Shown here: piece after piece, positions 26,214 to 34,444 of the stretch
Position numbering within the stretch: the first letter of the stretch is position 1
Layout of the letters: every line of letters begins with the position of its first letter
Source of the DNA: Pseudomonadota bacterium
GTDB taxonomy: Bacteria; Pseudomonadota; Alphaproteobacteria; Sphingomonadales; Sphingomonadaceae
NCBI GenBank assembly: GCA_023423655.1
Contig: JAFAFE010000003.1
Coordinates: 90,311 to 154,310 of the forward strand
DNA length: 64,000 bases
Direction: 5' to 3'
Program-made: the position numbers and the translations under genes
The notes under the pieces: model-generated
Database searches by the model: none
Seen by the model: the letters and a program-made list of their open reading frames with translations, nothing else
Told to the model about the DNA's origin: nothing

Positions 26214-27792
26214 AGCGGCAGCGTCCGGCGATGGCCTTTATTGGACCGCGCGCCTGTCGCTTGCCCGCCGTATTTTGGCGGTCAATTTCTTTGTGCTGGC
26301 GCTGCTCGCGGGCGGGTTTTTCTATCTCGATAGCTATCGTTCGCGGCTGATTGATACCCGTATCGAGGCGACCGCGACCGAATTGCAATTGCTCGACCGC
26401 GCGTTGAAAGCCGCGCGCCCCGAAGCGGTGGACCGGCTGGTCTTAAGCTTTGCGCGCCACAGCGATGGCCGTATCCGCATTTATGACAAGGATGGCGCAA
26501 AGATTATCGACAGTTTCGCGCTCGCCCCGCCAACCTATGAATTGCGCGATCCGGACAGTGAATCCTGGGAACGCCATGTTGCGCGTTTTATGGATGAAGC
26601 GATTGACTTCATCGTGCGCGCCCCCTCGCCGCCCGATTATGCGGAACCCGCCAAGGATGTCGCGGCAAGCTGGTCTGAAATTGTCAAGGCGCGCGTCGGC
26701 GGCGGCCCCGAAAGCGCCTATCGCTTTGCCCCCGACCGCACCCCGATGCTGAGCGCGGGGATGCGGCTTGGCTATAATGACGGCGCGGTGCTGATTACCA
26801 CCAATGCGCGCGATATTATCCGCACGGTGCGCGCGGAACGCTTTCGTTTCGGCGTCGTGCTGGCGCTCGCAACCCTAGCCTCGCTCCTGCTTTCGCTCTT
26901 CCTTGCGCGCACCATAGCCACCCCGTTGCGGCGGTTGGCGATAGCGGCCTTGCGGGTCCGGCTGGGCCGCGCGCGTGAAGTGACCGTGCCGCGCCTCCCC
27001 TCGCGCCGTGACGAGATCGGGATGCTCGCGCGCGCGCTCAGCGACATGACCCATGCGCTGCGCAACCGCATTGATGCGGGCGAACATTTTGCCGCCGATG
27101 TGACGCACGAGCTTAAAAACCCCATCGCCTCGCTGCGCTCCGCCATTGAAGGGCTGGAGCGGGTCGAAGATCCGGGATTGCGCGCGCAATTGCTCGGCAT
27201 TGCAGCGGAAGATGTTTACCGGCTCGACCGGCTGGTGACCGACATTAGCGAAGCCTCGCGCGTCGATGCCCAGCTTTCGCGCGCGCGGTTCGAGGTCATC
27301 GACCTTGGCCTGATGATCGACGCAATGCTTGCCTCGCGGTCGGCGCGGCGCTCGACCGAAAGCGAGCCGCAAGCCGACATCGCCTTTGCCCGCCCGCGCA
27401 TCAATGTCGCCTGTGTCATGGGCGAAGGGCACCGGCTGGAGCGCGTCCTCAACAATCTTATCGACAATGCCCTGTCCTTCACCCCGCCCGACGGCTTGGT
27501 GCGCATATCGGCAACGCGCGTCGGCAATGATGTCGTGATCCGCGTCGAAGATGACGGCCCCGGCATCCCCGAAGATCAGCGCGACATCATCTTCCGCCGC
27601 TTCCATTCAATCCGTCCGGAATCGGAAGAATTCGGCAAGCATAGCGGGCTTGGCCTTGCGATTGCGCGCACCATTATCGAAGGCCATCAAGGCACTATCG
27701 AAGCGCGCGACCGTGATGACGGACAGCCCGGCGCCTGTTTTGAAGTGCGCTTGCCCTCGGCCAACTGCCCCGCCGCACCCTCGCCGCAATGA
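26182..27792 (+). CDS. chvG: Sensor histidine kinase ChvG
   Basis: A 536-residue kinase from the ATG at 26182, inside the end of chvI. An N-terminal membrane segment at about 32-50 (LAVNFFVLALLAGGFFYL) precedes a periplasmic sensor of about 170 residues. A second segment (VLALATLASLLLSLFLA) is followed by HAMP. The HisKA site is H309 in ADVTHELKNPIASLRSA; the ATPase part has NLIDNALSFTPPDG, EDDGPGIPEDQ and HSGLGLAIARTI. In Agrobacterium and Sinorhizobium (ExoS) it controls exopolysaccharide, motility and stress genes, of interest given the EPS locus later in the window. Confidence 0.92.
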   Translation: MAPATNSLKNEAAASGDGLYWTARLSLARRILAVNFFVLALLAGGFFYLDSYRSRLIDTRIEATATELQLLDRALKAARPEAVDRLVLSFARHSDGRIRIYDKDGAKIIDSFALAPPTYELRDPDSESWERHVARFMDEAIDFIVRAPSPPDYAEPAKDVAASWSEIVKARVGGGPESAYRFAPDRTPMLSAGMRLGYNDGAVLITTNARDIIRTVRAERFRFGVVLALATLASLLLSLFLARTIATPLRRLAIAALRVRLGRAREVTVPRLPSRRDEIGMLARALSDMTHALRNRIDAGEHFAADVTHELKNPIASLRSAIEGLERVEDPGLRAQLLGIAAEDVYRLDRLVTDISEASRVDAQLSRARFEVIDLGLMIDAMLASRSARRSTESEPQADIAFARPRINVACVMGEGHRLERVLNNLIDNALSFTPPDGLVRISATRVGNDVVIRVEDDGPGIPEDQRDIIFRRFHSIRPESEEFGKHSGLGLAIARTIIEGHQGTIEARDRDDGQPGACFEVRLPSANCPAAPSPQ

Positions 27793-27914
27793 GGCCCGCG
27801 CGGGCGGGCGCTGTCTCCCATATCGTTTAACGATATATAATGTGCCAATTTCCGACGCCCGACCCTATATCTCTACTGGAACAATGGGGTAAAGCCGCCT
27901 AGACTGGCGCGTCC

Positions 27915-28385
27915 ATGGCACGACTCTCCTCCGAACTTTATCATGGCACCACCATCGCGATTGACGGCGCGGGCGTGCTGATTGCCGGTCCTTCCGGATC
28001 GGGCAAGTCCGACCTTGCGTTGCGCCTTATCGACCGCGGCGCCCAATTGGTGAGCGATGACCAGACTTTGCTGATGCGGCGCGGGCAGAGCTTGGTTGCA
28101 ACCTCGCCCGGCACCATTCGCGGCAAGATGGAAGTGCGCGGGGTCGGCATTATCGAAATGCCGTTCGTCACCGATATTACGCTTCGCCTCGTGGTGCGTC
28201 TGGTGGATAGTTATGAGCGGCTCCCTCTGTCGCGCCAGACCGAAACCCTTGCGGGTGTGGCCATCGACCATGTGCGCTTGAAGGCGTTTGAAATTTCCGC
28301 CCCTTTGAAGGTGGAGCGCGCGCTTACCGCGATCCTTAGCCAACCGCTTCAACAACCCTCTTACAAAGCTCCGGTGTCCTTGTGA
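27915..28385 (+). CDS. hprK: HPr kinase/phosphorylase, short alphaproteobacterial form
   Basis: A 156-residue protein, about half the length of Gram-positive HprK: only the C-terminal catalytic domain is present. It has P-loop GPSGSGKS (25-32), LVSDDQTLL and the HPr-K signature region GKMEVRGVGIIEMPF. This form phosphorylates HPr on a serine; the partner HPr is encoded four genes downstream. Its stop overlaps the rapZ GTG start (GTGA). The chvG-hprK-rapZ-EIIA-HPr order is the alphaproteobacterial nitrogen/carbon PTS regulatory block, with no sugar permease. Confidence 0.9.
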   Translation: MARLSSELYHGTTIAIDGAGVLIAGPSGSGKSDLALRLIDRGAQLVSDDQTLLMRRGQSLVATSPGTIRGKMEVRGVGIIEMPFVTDITLRLVVRLVDSYERLPLSRQTETLAGVAIDHVRLKAFEISAPLKVERALTAILSQPLQQPSYKAPVSL

Positions 28386-29401
28386 TCGAAATCCCTCCGC
28401 CCGCGTCCGAAGAACCGCACTCCAAAAGCATTTTGCTCGTCACCGGCCTTGCGGGTGCGGGCAAGAGTACCGCATTGCGGGCGCTCGAAGATATGGGCTG
28501 GGAGGTGGTCGATAACCTGCCCTTAAGCCTGCTCGACCGCTTGCTCTCGACGCCGCTTTCGGAAGGGCGCGAAGGGATTGATCGCCCGCTGGCGCTCGGC
28601 ATCGACAGCCGCACGCGCGGCTTTAATGCCATAGAGATTGTCAATCGTATCAAGCAATTGCGCGACAAACATCGCCGCGATGTGATGACGCTTTACCTTG
28701 ATTGTTCGGGGTCGGAACTGGAGCGGCGCTTTTCCGAAACCCGCCGCCGCCACCCGCTCGCCGAAGATCGCCCCGCCGCAGACGGCATTGCGCGAGACCG
28801 CGAAATGACCGCGCCGCTGCGTCGCTGGGCCGACCATATTATCGACACGACCAGCTATTCGACCAATGATTTGCAGCAGGAAATCCGCCTGCGCTTTGCG
28901 GGTAAAAGCGATGCCGGTCCCGTCCTCAATGTGATGAGTTTCGGCTTTGCACGCGGTATTCCGCGTAACGCCGACCTTGTGTTCGATATGCGTTTCCTGC
29001 GCAATCCGCATTGGGACAATGAACTACGCCCGCTCACCGGCCTTGACCAAGCGGTGGCCGACTATGTCGCACAAGACCCGGCTTATGAAAGCGTGGTCAG
29101 CCAGATCGAACAGCTTTTGCTTACCCTCCTCCCCCGCTACCGCGCAGAGGGCAAAAGCTATATCACCGTCGCATTCGGCTGCACCGGCGGGCGGCACCGC
29201 TCGGTCCATGTCACCGAGCGCGTCGGCCGCTTTTTGAAGGATCACGGCTTTGCCCCGACCATATTGCATCGCAATCTGGACAGTAGCGCCAAATACGCTA
29301 TGCCCGACACCGGAATACCGGTCGAGGAAGACAAGCCCGGAGAAGATGCCTCCAAGGATAGTCTATCCACCGAGGACCGGCCCGTTGACCGCGCCGTTTA
29401 A
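28382..29401 (+). CDS. rapZ: RNase adapter / nucleotide-binding protein RapZ
   Basis: A 339-residue RapZ (YvcJ family). It begins with a GTG that overlaps the hprK stop. P-loop GLAGAGKSTALRALED, then WEVVDNLPLSLL, the GIDSRTRGF strand, YLDCSGSELERRFSETRRRHPL, and the C-terminal MSFGFARGIPRNADLVFDMR and FGCTGGRHRSVHVTERV. In E. coli RapZ delivers GlmZ to RNase E; in alphaproteobacteria the role is less clear. About 30 acidic and Pro-rich residues at the C terminus are a lineage extension. Part of the PTS regulatory block. Confidence 0.93.
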   Translation: MIEIPPPASEEPHSKSILLVTGLAGAGKSTALRALEDMGWEVVDNLPLSLLDRLLSTPLSEGREGIDRPLALGIDSRTRGFNAIEIVNRIKQLRDKHRRDVMTLYLDCSGSELERRFSETRRRHPLAEDRPAADGIARDREMTAPLRRWADHIIDTTSYSTNDLQQEIRLRFAGKSDAGPVLNVMSFGFARGIPRNADLVFDMRFLRNPHWDNELRPLTGLDQAVADYVAQDPAYESVVSQIEQLLLTLLPRYRAEGKSYITVAFGCTGGRHRSVHVTERVGRFLKDHGFAPTILHRNLDSSAKYAMPDTGIPVEEDKPGEDASKDSLSTEDRPVDRAV

Positions 29402-29431
29402 GCCCCACATATTGCGAGTAAGAGCAACTCT

Positions 29432-29836
29432 ATGATTGGTATGGTATTGGTAACACATGGGCGCCTCGCTTCCGAATTTCTGGTCGCGATGGAACATGTT
29501 GTGGGTCCGCAAAAAAAGGTCGAATGTGTGTGCATCGGCCCGCATGACAATATGGAAGAACGCCGCGCGGAAATTGCGGGCGCAATCCGCAAGGTCAATA
29601 GCGGACAAGGCGTGATTTTGCTCACCGACCTGTTCGGCGGAACCCCGTCCAACCTCGCTATTTCGTTGATGGAGCCGGGCACCATCGAAGTGATTGCAGG
29701 CATCAATCTGCCCATGCTCATCCGGCTGGATGGCGCGCGCAAATCCATGTCGGTTGCCGACGCGGTGCGCGCCGCCAAGGAAGCGGGGCAAAAATATATC
29801 TCGGTCGCATCCGAACTTTTGGGGAGCCATGCATGA
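29432..29836 (+). CDS. Mannose-type PTS EIIA protein
   Basis: A 134-residue stand-alone EIIA of the mannose/fructose family. Phosphoryl-acceptor H9 in MVLVTHGRLA, then ILLTDLFGGTPSNLA (the second family signature) and AGINLPMLIRL. With no EIIB/EIIC genes present it is a regulatory PTS protein, accepting phosphate from HPr. It overlaps the HPr gene by four bases (ATGA). Confidence 0.94.
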   Translation: MIGMVLVTHGRLASEFLVAMEHVVGPQKKVECVCIGPHDNMEERRAEIAGAIRKVNSGQGVILLTDLFGGTPSNLAISLMEPGTIEVIAGINLPMLIRLDGARKSMSVADAVRAAKEAGQKYISVASELLGSHA

Positions 29837-30111
29837 GCGCATTCGCCGAAACTGTTGAAATCACCAACCAGCGCGGCCTTCATGCGCGCGCCAGTGCAAA
29901 ATTCGTGACCGTCGTATCAAAGCTTCCGGCCGGTGTATCGGTCGTGGTCGAAAAGGACGGATCGCGGGTCAATGGCACCTCGATTATGGGCTTGATGATG
30001 CTCGGCGCGGCCAAAGGCGACAGCATCACCATCCACACCACAGGCGAAGGCGCGGACGAAGCGATGCTGAAGCTGGTCGGTCTCGTCAAGGACAGTTTCG
30101 GAGAGGATTGA
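29833..30111 (+). CDS. ptsH: HPr family phosphocarrier protein
   Basis: A 92-residue HPr-like protein with the active histidine H17 in RGLHARASAKF and a regulatory serine S50 in NGTSIMGLMMLGAA, the site that HprK (27915) would modify. It passes phosphate from a PtsI-type enzyme I (not in the window) to EIIA. The neighbours and the MGLMMLGAA core fit the alphaproteobacterial NPr/HPr used in regulation rather than transport. End of the co-directional PTS block. Confidence 0.94.
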   Translation: MSAFAETVEITNQRGLHARASAKFVTVVSKLPAGVSVVVEKDGSRVNGTSIMGLMMLGAAKGDSITIHTTGEGADEAMLKLVGLVKDSFGED

Positions 30112-30145
30112 CCTGTCGCCAAACGCGGCGCACAGGCTTGTTCCC

Positions 30146-30967
30146 ATGGAAACCAACGCTCACGGCCACCGGCTCATCACCGGCTTTTCCAATCCGCTGG
30201 TCAAGCGGATCAAATCCTTGCGCGAAAAAAAGCATCGTAAGGCAGAAGGCCTGTTTCTGGCCGAGGGGCTGCGCATATTGACCGAAGCGCGCGAGGCGGG
30301 CGCGTTACCCGAAATGCTCTTTTATGCCGGTGACAGCGCGCAGCATCCACTCGCCGCCGAACTGGTTGCGGCGACGTTGAAAGCGGGCGGCGATGTGGTC
30401 GAAACCACCGCCGACATTCTTTCCAAATTATCGGGCAAGGATAATCCGCAAACCTTGGTCGGCGTTTATCGCGACCGGCTGACCCCGCTCGACAGGCTCG
30501 ACCGCAGCCGCTCCGGCATCTGGATTGTCGTGCAGGCGATGCGCGATCCCGGTAATCTCGGCACCGTATTGCGCACCGGCGATGCGGTAGGCGCGGGCGG
30601 GCTTATCATGATCGACGATTGCGTTGACCCCTTCTCGGTCGAAGCGGTGCGCGCGAGCATGGGGGCCTTGTTCACCCAGTCGATCAGCACCGCGCGCTGG
30701 GCGGATTTTCTCCACTGGTTGCGGCAAGGGCCGGGCCAGTTGGTCGGCACCAGCCTTAACACCACGCATGATTATCAAGGCCCGCGCTATGCAGCGCCGA
30801 CCTTCCTTCTCATCGGCAATGAAGCGCAAGGCTTGCCGCCCGCTTATGAAGCGGAGTGCGACCTGCTCGTCAAAATGCCGATGCTGGGGAAAGCTGACAG
30901 CCTCAACGCTGCGGTCGCCTGTGCGGTCATGGCCTATGAAATTGTGAATCAGCGCCGCAAAAGCTGA
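30146..30967 (+). CDS. TrmH/SpoU-family RNA 2'-O-methyltransferase
   Basis: A 273-residue SPOUT enzyme. An N-terminal substrate-binding part (NPLVKRIKSLREKKHRKAEG, FLAEGLRILTEA) precedes the SPOUT domain: VVQAMRDPGNLGTVLRTGDA (motif 1, with the catalytic Arg of N-x-G-x-x-x-R), LLIGNEAQGLPPAY (motif 2) and VKMPMLGKADSLNAAVACAVMAYE (motif 3, trefoil knot). It transfers methyl from SAM to a ribose 2'-OH of rRNA or tRNA; the target is not determinable. Starts 34 bases after the HPr gene and may be co-transcribed. Confidence 0.9.
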   Translation: METNAHGHRLITGFSNPLVKRIKSLREKKHRKAEGLFLAEGLRILTEAREAGALPEMLFYAGDSAQHPLAAELVAATLKAGGDVVETTADILSKLSGKDNPQTLVGVYRDRLTPLDRLDRSRSGIWIVVQAMRDPGNLGTVLRTGDAVGAGGLIMIDDCVDPFSVEAVRASMGALFTQSISTARWADFLHWLRQGPGQLVGTSLNTTHDYQGPRYAAPTFLLIGNEAQGLPPAYEAECDLLVKMPMLGKADSLNAAVACAVMAYEIVNQRRKS

Positions 30968-31015
30968 TGCCCCCGTTCAGTGCGGGCACAGCTTCGGCAG
31001 GATAAGGAGCCGCCC

Positions 31016-31765
31016 ATGATGATGAACCGCCGACTTTGCCTTACCCTTTGCGGCGCGAGCGTGATGCTTGCGCTGGGTGCCTGCGCCACATTGCCCGCAG
31101 GCAACAACGTGTCCTTGCCCGTGGGCGCGGACAAAAGCTATTTTGCGATGGGCACGGAACCGGGTTGGACCGCCGAAATTACGCCGACCGAAATCAATTA
31201 TGCGGGAAATTATGGATCGACCCAGATCCGCGTGCCGATCAGCAAGGCGGTGCAACGTCCCGGGGGCGTTCAATATAGCGGCACCGCAAACGGCCAAAGC
31301 ATCGAGGTCGATATTCTCTATGCCCAATGCAATGACGGGATGAGCGACCGGCGCTACCAGCATAGCGTGTCGCTGACCGCCAATGGCACCACCTATAAAG
31401 GCTGTGGCGGCGCGATCCTGCCGCCGGTGACGCTGAACGGCACCCAATGGCGGATTACGCATATCGACAGTAGCGCGCTGACCGCCGAGCAATCGGCCAA
31501 AGCCACGTTGCGCTTTGACAAGGACCGTATCGGGGTGAGCGTCGGCTGCAACCAGATGTCGGGCGGCTATAAGGCCGAAAATCACAATCTTACAGTCAGC
31601 ACCATGATCTCCACCATGATGGGCTGCCCCGCACCGCTCGACGGCTATGAACGCAGCATCAGCGCGCTGTTCGCAGAAGCCGTGCATATGCGCTACACCG
31701 ACAAAGGCGGCTTGGAATTATTGGGCAAAGGTTCGCGCAAGCTGGTGCTGCAACAGGTGATTTAA
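31016..31765 (+). CDS. META-domain lipoprotein (HslJ-like)
   Basis: A 249-residue protein starting at the ATG at 31016, with AAGGAG nine bases upstream. The lipobox is LALGAC, so it is probably lipid-anchored. The N-terminal half has FAMGTEPGWTAEITP and a conserved-looking CNDGMSDRRY, matching the COG3650-type domain often found before META. The second half is a META domain: LNGTQWRITHID, LRFDKDRIGVSVGCNQMSGGY and STMISTMMGC. HslJ is linked to heat shock and novobiocin resistance in E. coli; no role is proven here. Confidence 0.83.
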   Translation: MMMNRRLCLTLCGASVMLALGACATLPAGNNVSLPVGADKSYFAMGTEPGWTAEITPTEINYAGNYGSTQIRVPISKAVQRPGGVQYSGTANGQSIEVDILYAQCNDGMSDRRYQHSVSLTANGTTYKGCGGAILPPVTLNGTQWRITHIDSSALTAEQSAKATLRFDKDRIGVSVGCNQMSGGYKAENHNLTVSTMISTMMGCPAPLDGYERSISALFAEAVHMRYTDKGGLELLGKGSRKLVLQQVI

Positions 31766-31774
31766 ACAATGTCT

Positions 31775-31863
31775 GTCATTGCGCGCCGCGCAGCGACGCG
31801 GCGGACCAGAGTCGCGTAAAACTATGACTGATTGCCGCACGCCTGTTGGCGTTCGCAATGACG
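31775..31863. repeat. Degraded palindromic repeat, family A
   Basis: GTCATTGCGCGCC on the left and GTTCGCAATGACGGGGC on the right are diverged forms of the family A ends seen at 6919 and 38728; the inner AATCCAG pair is lost but CCAGAGTCGCG remains. It fills the gap between two convergent genes. Confidence 0.65.
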
Positions 31864-31873
31864 GGGCGATGGC

Positions 31874-32647
31874 TTAATCCCCGGCGATAAACGCCGTCAT
31901 CAACCATTTGCCGTCCGCGCCTTTGTTGAACAGCGCGCGATAGCCGATTGCGGGGCGCACATCGGCGCGGCGGACAAAGCCGGTTGTGCCATCATCCAGC
32001 TTGACCGCAATGGTCGCATCGCTCGCATCGTTGGGGTTGGCCAATGTCAGCGCCTCCCAGTGGAGCGTCTTGGCAATTTCACTATTAGTATCCTCGCTCT
32101 TGTAGAGCGCAATCCCGTCGCGGCGCGGGAGCAAGGTCGCAAAGGCATCGCGCCCTTCCAGTTTTTCAAACGCATAGGGCATGGTGGCATTGGCATTGCC
32201 GCTGCCAAGCGCGCAACCGAGCGTCAGTATTTCGGCCAATTCCTCCCAATGCGGGCGGTTATCGAGATTGGCATCGACGCCTTTGGCGAGCCGTTCGGCC
32301 ATTAGTTCCAACCCGCTACCACCGCCAAAATCCAGTTTGATTTGCGGGGAAAGCAACGGCTTCAGCTTGTCGAAATCCTTGGCGGTGACAGCAGCGGCCA
32401 ATTGCTTGCGATAGGCAACAAAGGCGGCATCCCGCGCACATTCATCCTGCGGCACCAATGCACCGGGGGCCGTTTCGCCCTTGACCTGAGTGTCCACCTT
32501 GGGCGCTGCGCCCTTGACGTCGGTCACCGACACTTTTTCCTCCGCCCGATCCGGCTTGAACGTATCGACCGATTCAGAACGGCCACAGGCAGTAAGCACC
32601 GTGGCGAGCGCCAGAGAGAGGGCAAAAAGCGAAACAGATCGGGTCAT
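31874..32647 (-). CDS. Lipoprotein of unknown function
   Basis: A 257-residue protein with a signal sequence ending in the lipobox LTAC (Cys21). A mature Lys/Asp-rich linker is followed by a helical region (KQLAAAVTAKDFDKLKPLLS) and, towards the C terminus, a beta-rich part (IAVKLDDGTTGFVRRADVRP) that resembles an SH3b-like fold, ending in LFNKGADGKWLMTAFIAGD. The combination recalls lipoproteins with an NTF2/SH3-type fold, but I cannot name a family. Convergent with the META lipoprotein. Confidence 0.65.
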   Translation of the reverse strand: MTRSVSLFALSLALATVLTACGRSESVDTFKPDRAEEKVSVTDVKGAAPKVDTQVKGETAPGALVPQDECARDAAFVAYRKQLAAAVTAKDFDKLKPLLSPQIKLDFGGGSGLELMAERLAKGVDANLDNRPHWEELAEILTLGCALGSGNANATMPYAFEKLEGRDAFATLLPRRDGIALYKSEDTNSEIAKTLHWEALTLANPNDASDATIAVKLDDGTTGFVRRADVRPAIGYRALFNKGADGKWLMTAFIAGD

Positions 32648-32814
32648 TCAAAACTCCGTTTACCGGTATAGATTCAAGCAAGGCGCGGGGGTAGCGGCGC
32701 GCCTCGAAACGCCCCCGCATCATCGGCGCACAAGCGCGGCACGTCAACGGGGAAGTCGCGGGAGAAGTCATGTCGGCGAGGCTAGCCGACGAGGTATAGC
32801 CTCAGCTCAAAATC

Positions 32815-32940
32815 ATCCTCCCATGCAAGGGGAGGTGGATTGCGCGTAGCGCAAGACGGAGGGGTGAAGCCCTCTCGATAGCAGGACACCCCTCCGTCAC
32901 GCACTTACGGGCGCGCCACCTCCCCTTATCAGGGGAGGAT
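32815..32940. repeat. Palindromic repeat, family D (ATCCTCCCC...GGGGAGGAT)
   Basis: Left arm ATCCTCCCATGCAAGGGGAGG and ACGGAGGGGTG; right arm CACCCCTCCGTC and CCACCTCCCCTTATCAGGGG AGGAT. The same family is at 36760-36919. No ORF. It fills the 299-base gap between rmuC and the lipoprotein gene, together with the lipoprotein's own 5' region. Confidence 0.75.
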
Positions 32941-32946
32941 TGGGCT

Positions 32947-34389
32947 TTAAGTGCTGGCTTTTATTTCAGTTTCGGAAATGTCGGCTCCCGCTTCGGTACC
33001 GACCCCATCCTTTCCCGCAACCGCATCTTCCTCCGGCGCGAGGAGCTGATCTGCTTCCCCCTCGCCCGCCACACTTTCCGCATAGCGCGGTAGGGTTTCC
33101 ACCGCCGGAATGTCGGCAATCTCCTTGCCGCCGGTATCGACGCTCAAATCCGCAAAGCGCCGTCCTGTGGTCAGCACGCGGCTTTCGAAGGAGGAGACGA
33201 ACTGGTTATAGGCGTTGACCGCCGTGCCAAGCCCGCCGCCGACGCGCTTCAAATGCGCCGCGACCACCGCCAGCCTTTCGTGCATTTCCTTGCCCAAAGC
33301 CGCGACCTGTTTGGCCTCGCGTGCCAGGGCTTCCTGACGCCAGACCGATGCGACCGTGCGCGCAATCGCGATGAGGTTGGTGGGGGTTGCGAGCAGCACC
33401 CGCTTGCCGAATGCAAAGTCCCATAAATCGGGGTCTTGCTCCAACGCCGCAGACAGGAAATGCTCCCCCGGCACGAACATGATGACATAATCGGGCGTAT
33501 CGTCAAACTGGTCCTGATAGGCCTTTGCGCCGAGCGCGTTGACGTGGGTTTTCATCGCCGACGCATGGACCGCCATATGCTGGCTGCGGCTATGTTCATC
33601 CTCCGCATTGAACGCATCCTGATAGGCGTTCAGCGATACTTTGGCGTCGATGATGAGCGATTTTCCGCCCGGTATCCGCACAATCACGTCGGGGCGCAAC
33701 CGTGCGCCATCGTCCTGCGTCTGGCTCACTTCCATGCGGAAATCTGCATGTTCGCTAAGGCCACAGCTTTCCAGCACATTGCGCAATTGCTGCTCGCCCC
33801 AGCGTCCGCGCGCCTTGGGCGCATTGCGCAGCGAATTGACCAGCCGCGCGGCTTCAGAGCGCACCTGATCCTGCCCTGCGCGCATCTGGTCCATCAGCCC
33901 TTGCAAATTACCATAAGCTTCGCGCCGCTCATTTTCGATGCGCTGCACCTGCTCTTCATATTTTTGCAAACGCTCGCTCACCGGTTGTAACAGCGCCTTC
34001 AATTCCTGCCCCGACGCTTCTTCCGATTGTTTGAAACGCTGGTTGGCGCGCTCCAGAAACTGGCTTTGCGCACGGTCGAGCAATTCTGCACCGACAGAGG
34101 AAAACTGGTGCGCCATCGCGTCGCGCGCCGCATTAAGTTCGGTGATACGCTCCTGATGCGCGGCTTCCTGGGCTTGGCGCTGGGCGGTCAAGGTCGCCAC
34201 ATTGAGCCGCGCTTCATCGCGCTCGGTCACGCTTTCTTCAAGGTCGATAATCGCTTGGTTGAACCGGTCGCGCATATGCCCGCACTCGGCCTTGGCCGCC
34301 GCCGCACTGCGCGCGCCGACCAGCCAGCCGACCAACCCCGCCACCAGCACCGCCACAATAAGGATAAGGATGAATATCTGCTCGCTCAT
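32947..34389 (-). CDS. rmuC: DNA recombination protein RmuC
   Basis: A 480-residue RmuC, started at MSEQIFILILIVAV. An N-terminal membrane helix (LILIVAVLVAGLVGWLVG) is followed by a long coiled coil (about 45-165), and the RmuC nuclease-fold domain: NSLRNAPKARGRWGEQQLRN, RLRPDVIVRIPGGKSLIIDAK (PD-(D/E)XK-like core), YVIMFVPGEHFLSAAL and LLATPTNLIAIARTVASVWR. It limits recombination at inverted repeats in E. coli. The last 50 residues are acidic and divergent. Next to the HWE kinase, not overlapping. Confidence 0.92.
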   Translation of the reverse strand: MSEQIFILILIVAVLVAGLVGWLVGARSAAAAKAECGHMRDRFNQAIIDLEESVTERDEARLNVATLTAQRQAQEAAHQERITELNAARDAMAHQFSSVGAELLDRAQSQFLERANQRFKQSEEASGQELKALLQPVSERLQKYEEQVQRIENERREAYGNLQGLMDQMRAGQDQVRSEAARLVNSLRNAPKARGRWGEQQLRNVLESCGLSEHADFRMEVSQTQDDGARLRPDVIVRIPGGKSLIIDAKVSLNAYQDAFNAEDEHSRSQHMAVHASAMKTHVNALGAKAYQDQFDDTPDYVIMFVPGEHFLSAALEQDPDLWDFAFGKRVLLATPTNLIAIARTVASVWRQEALAREAKQVAALGKEMHERLAVVAAHLKRVGGGLGTAVNAYNQFVSSFESRVLTTGRRFADLSVDTGGKEIADIPAVETLPRYAESVAGEGEADQLLAPEEDAVAGKDGVGTEAGADISETEIKAST

Positions 34390-34444
34390 GCGCGTGAACA
34401 TAGGCGGAACATTTTGACAGGGGAAGCGGAAAATTCTCCGCGCC

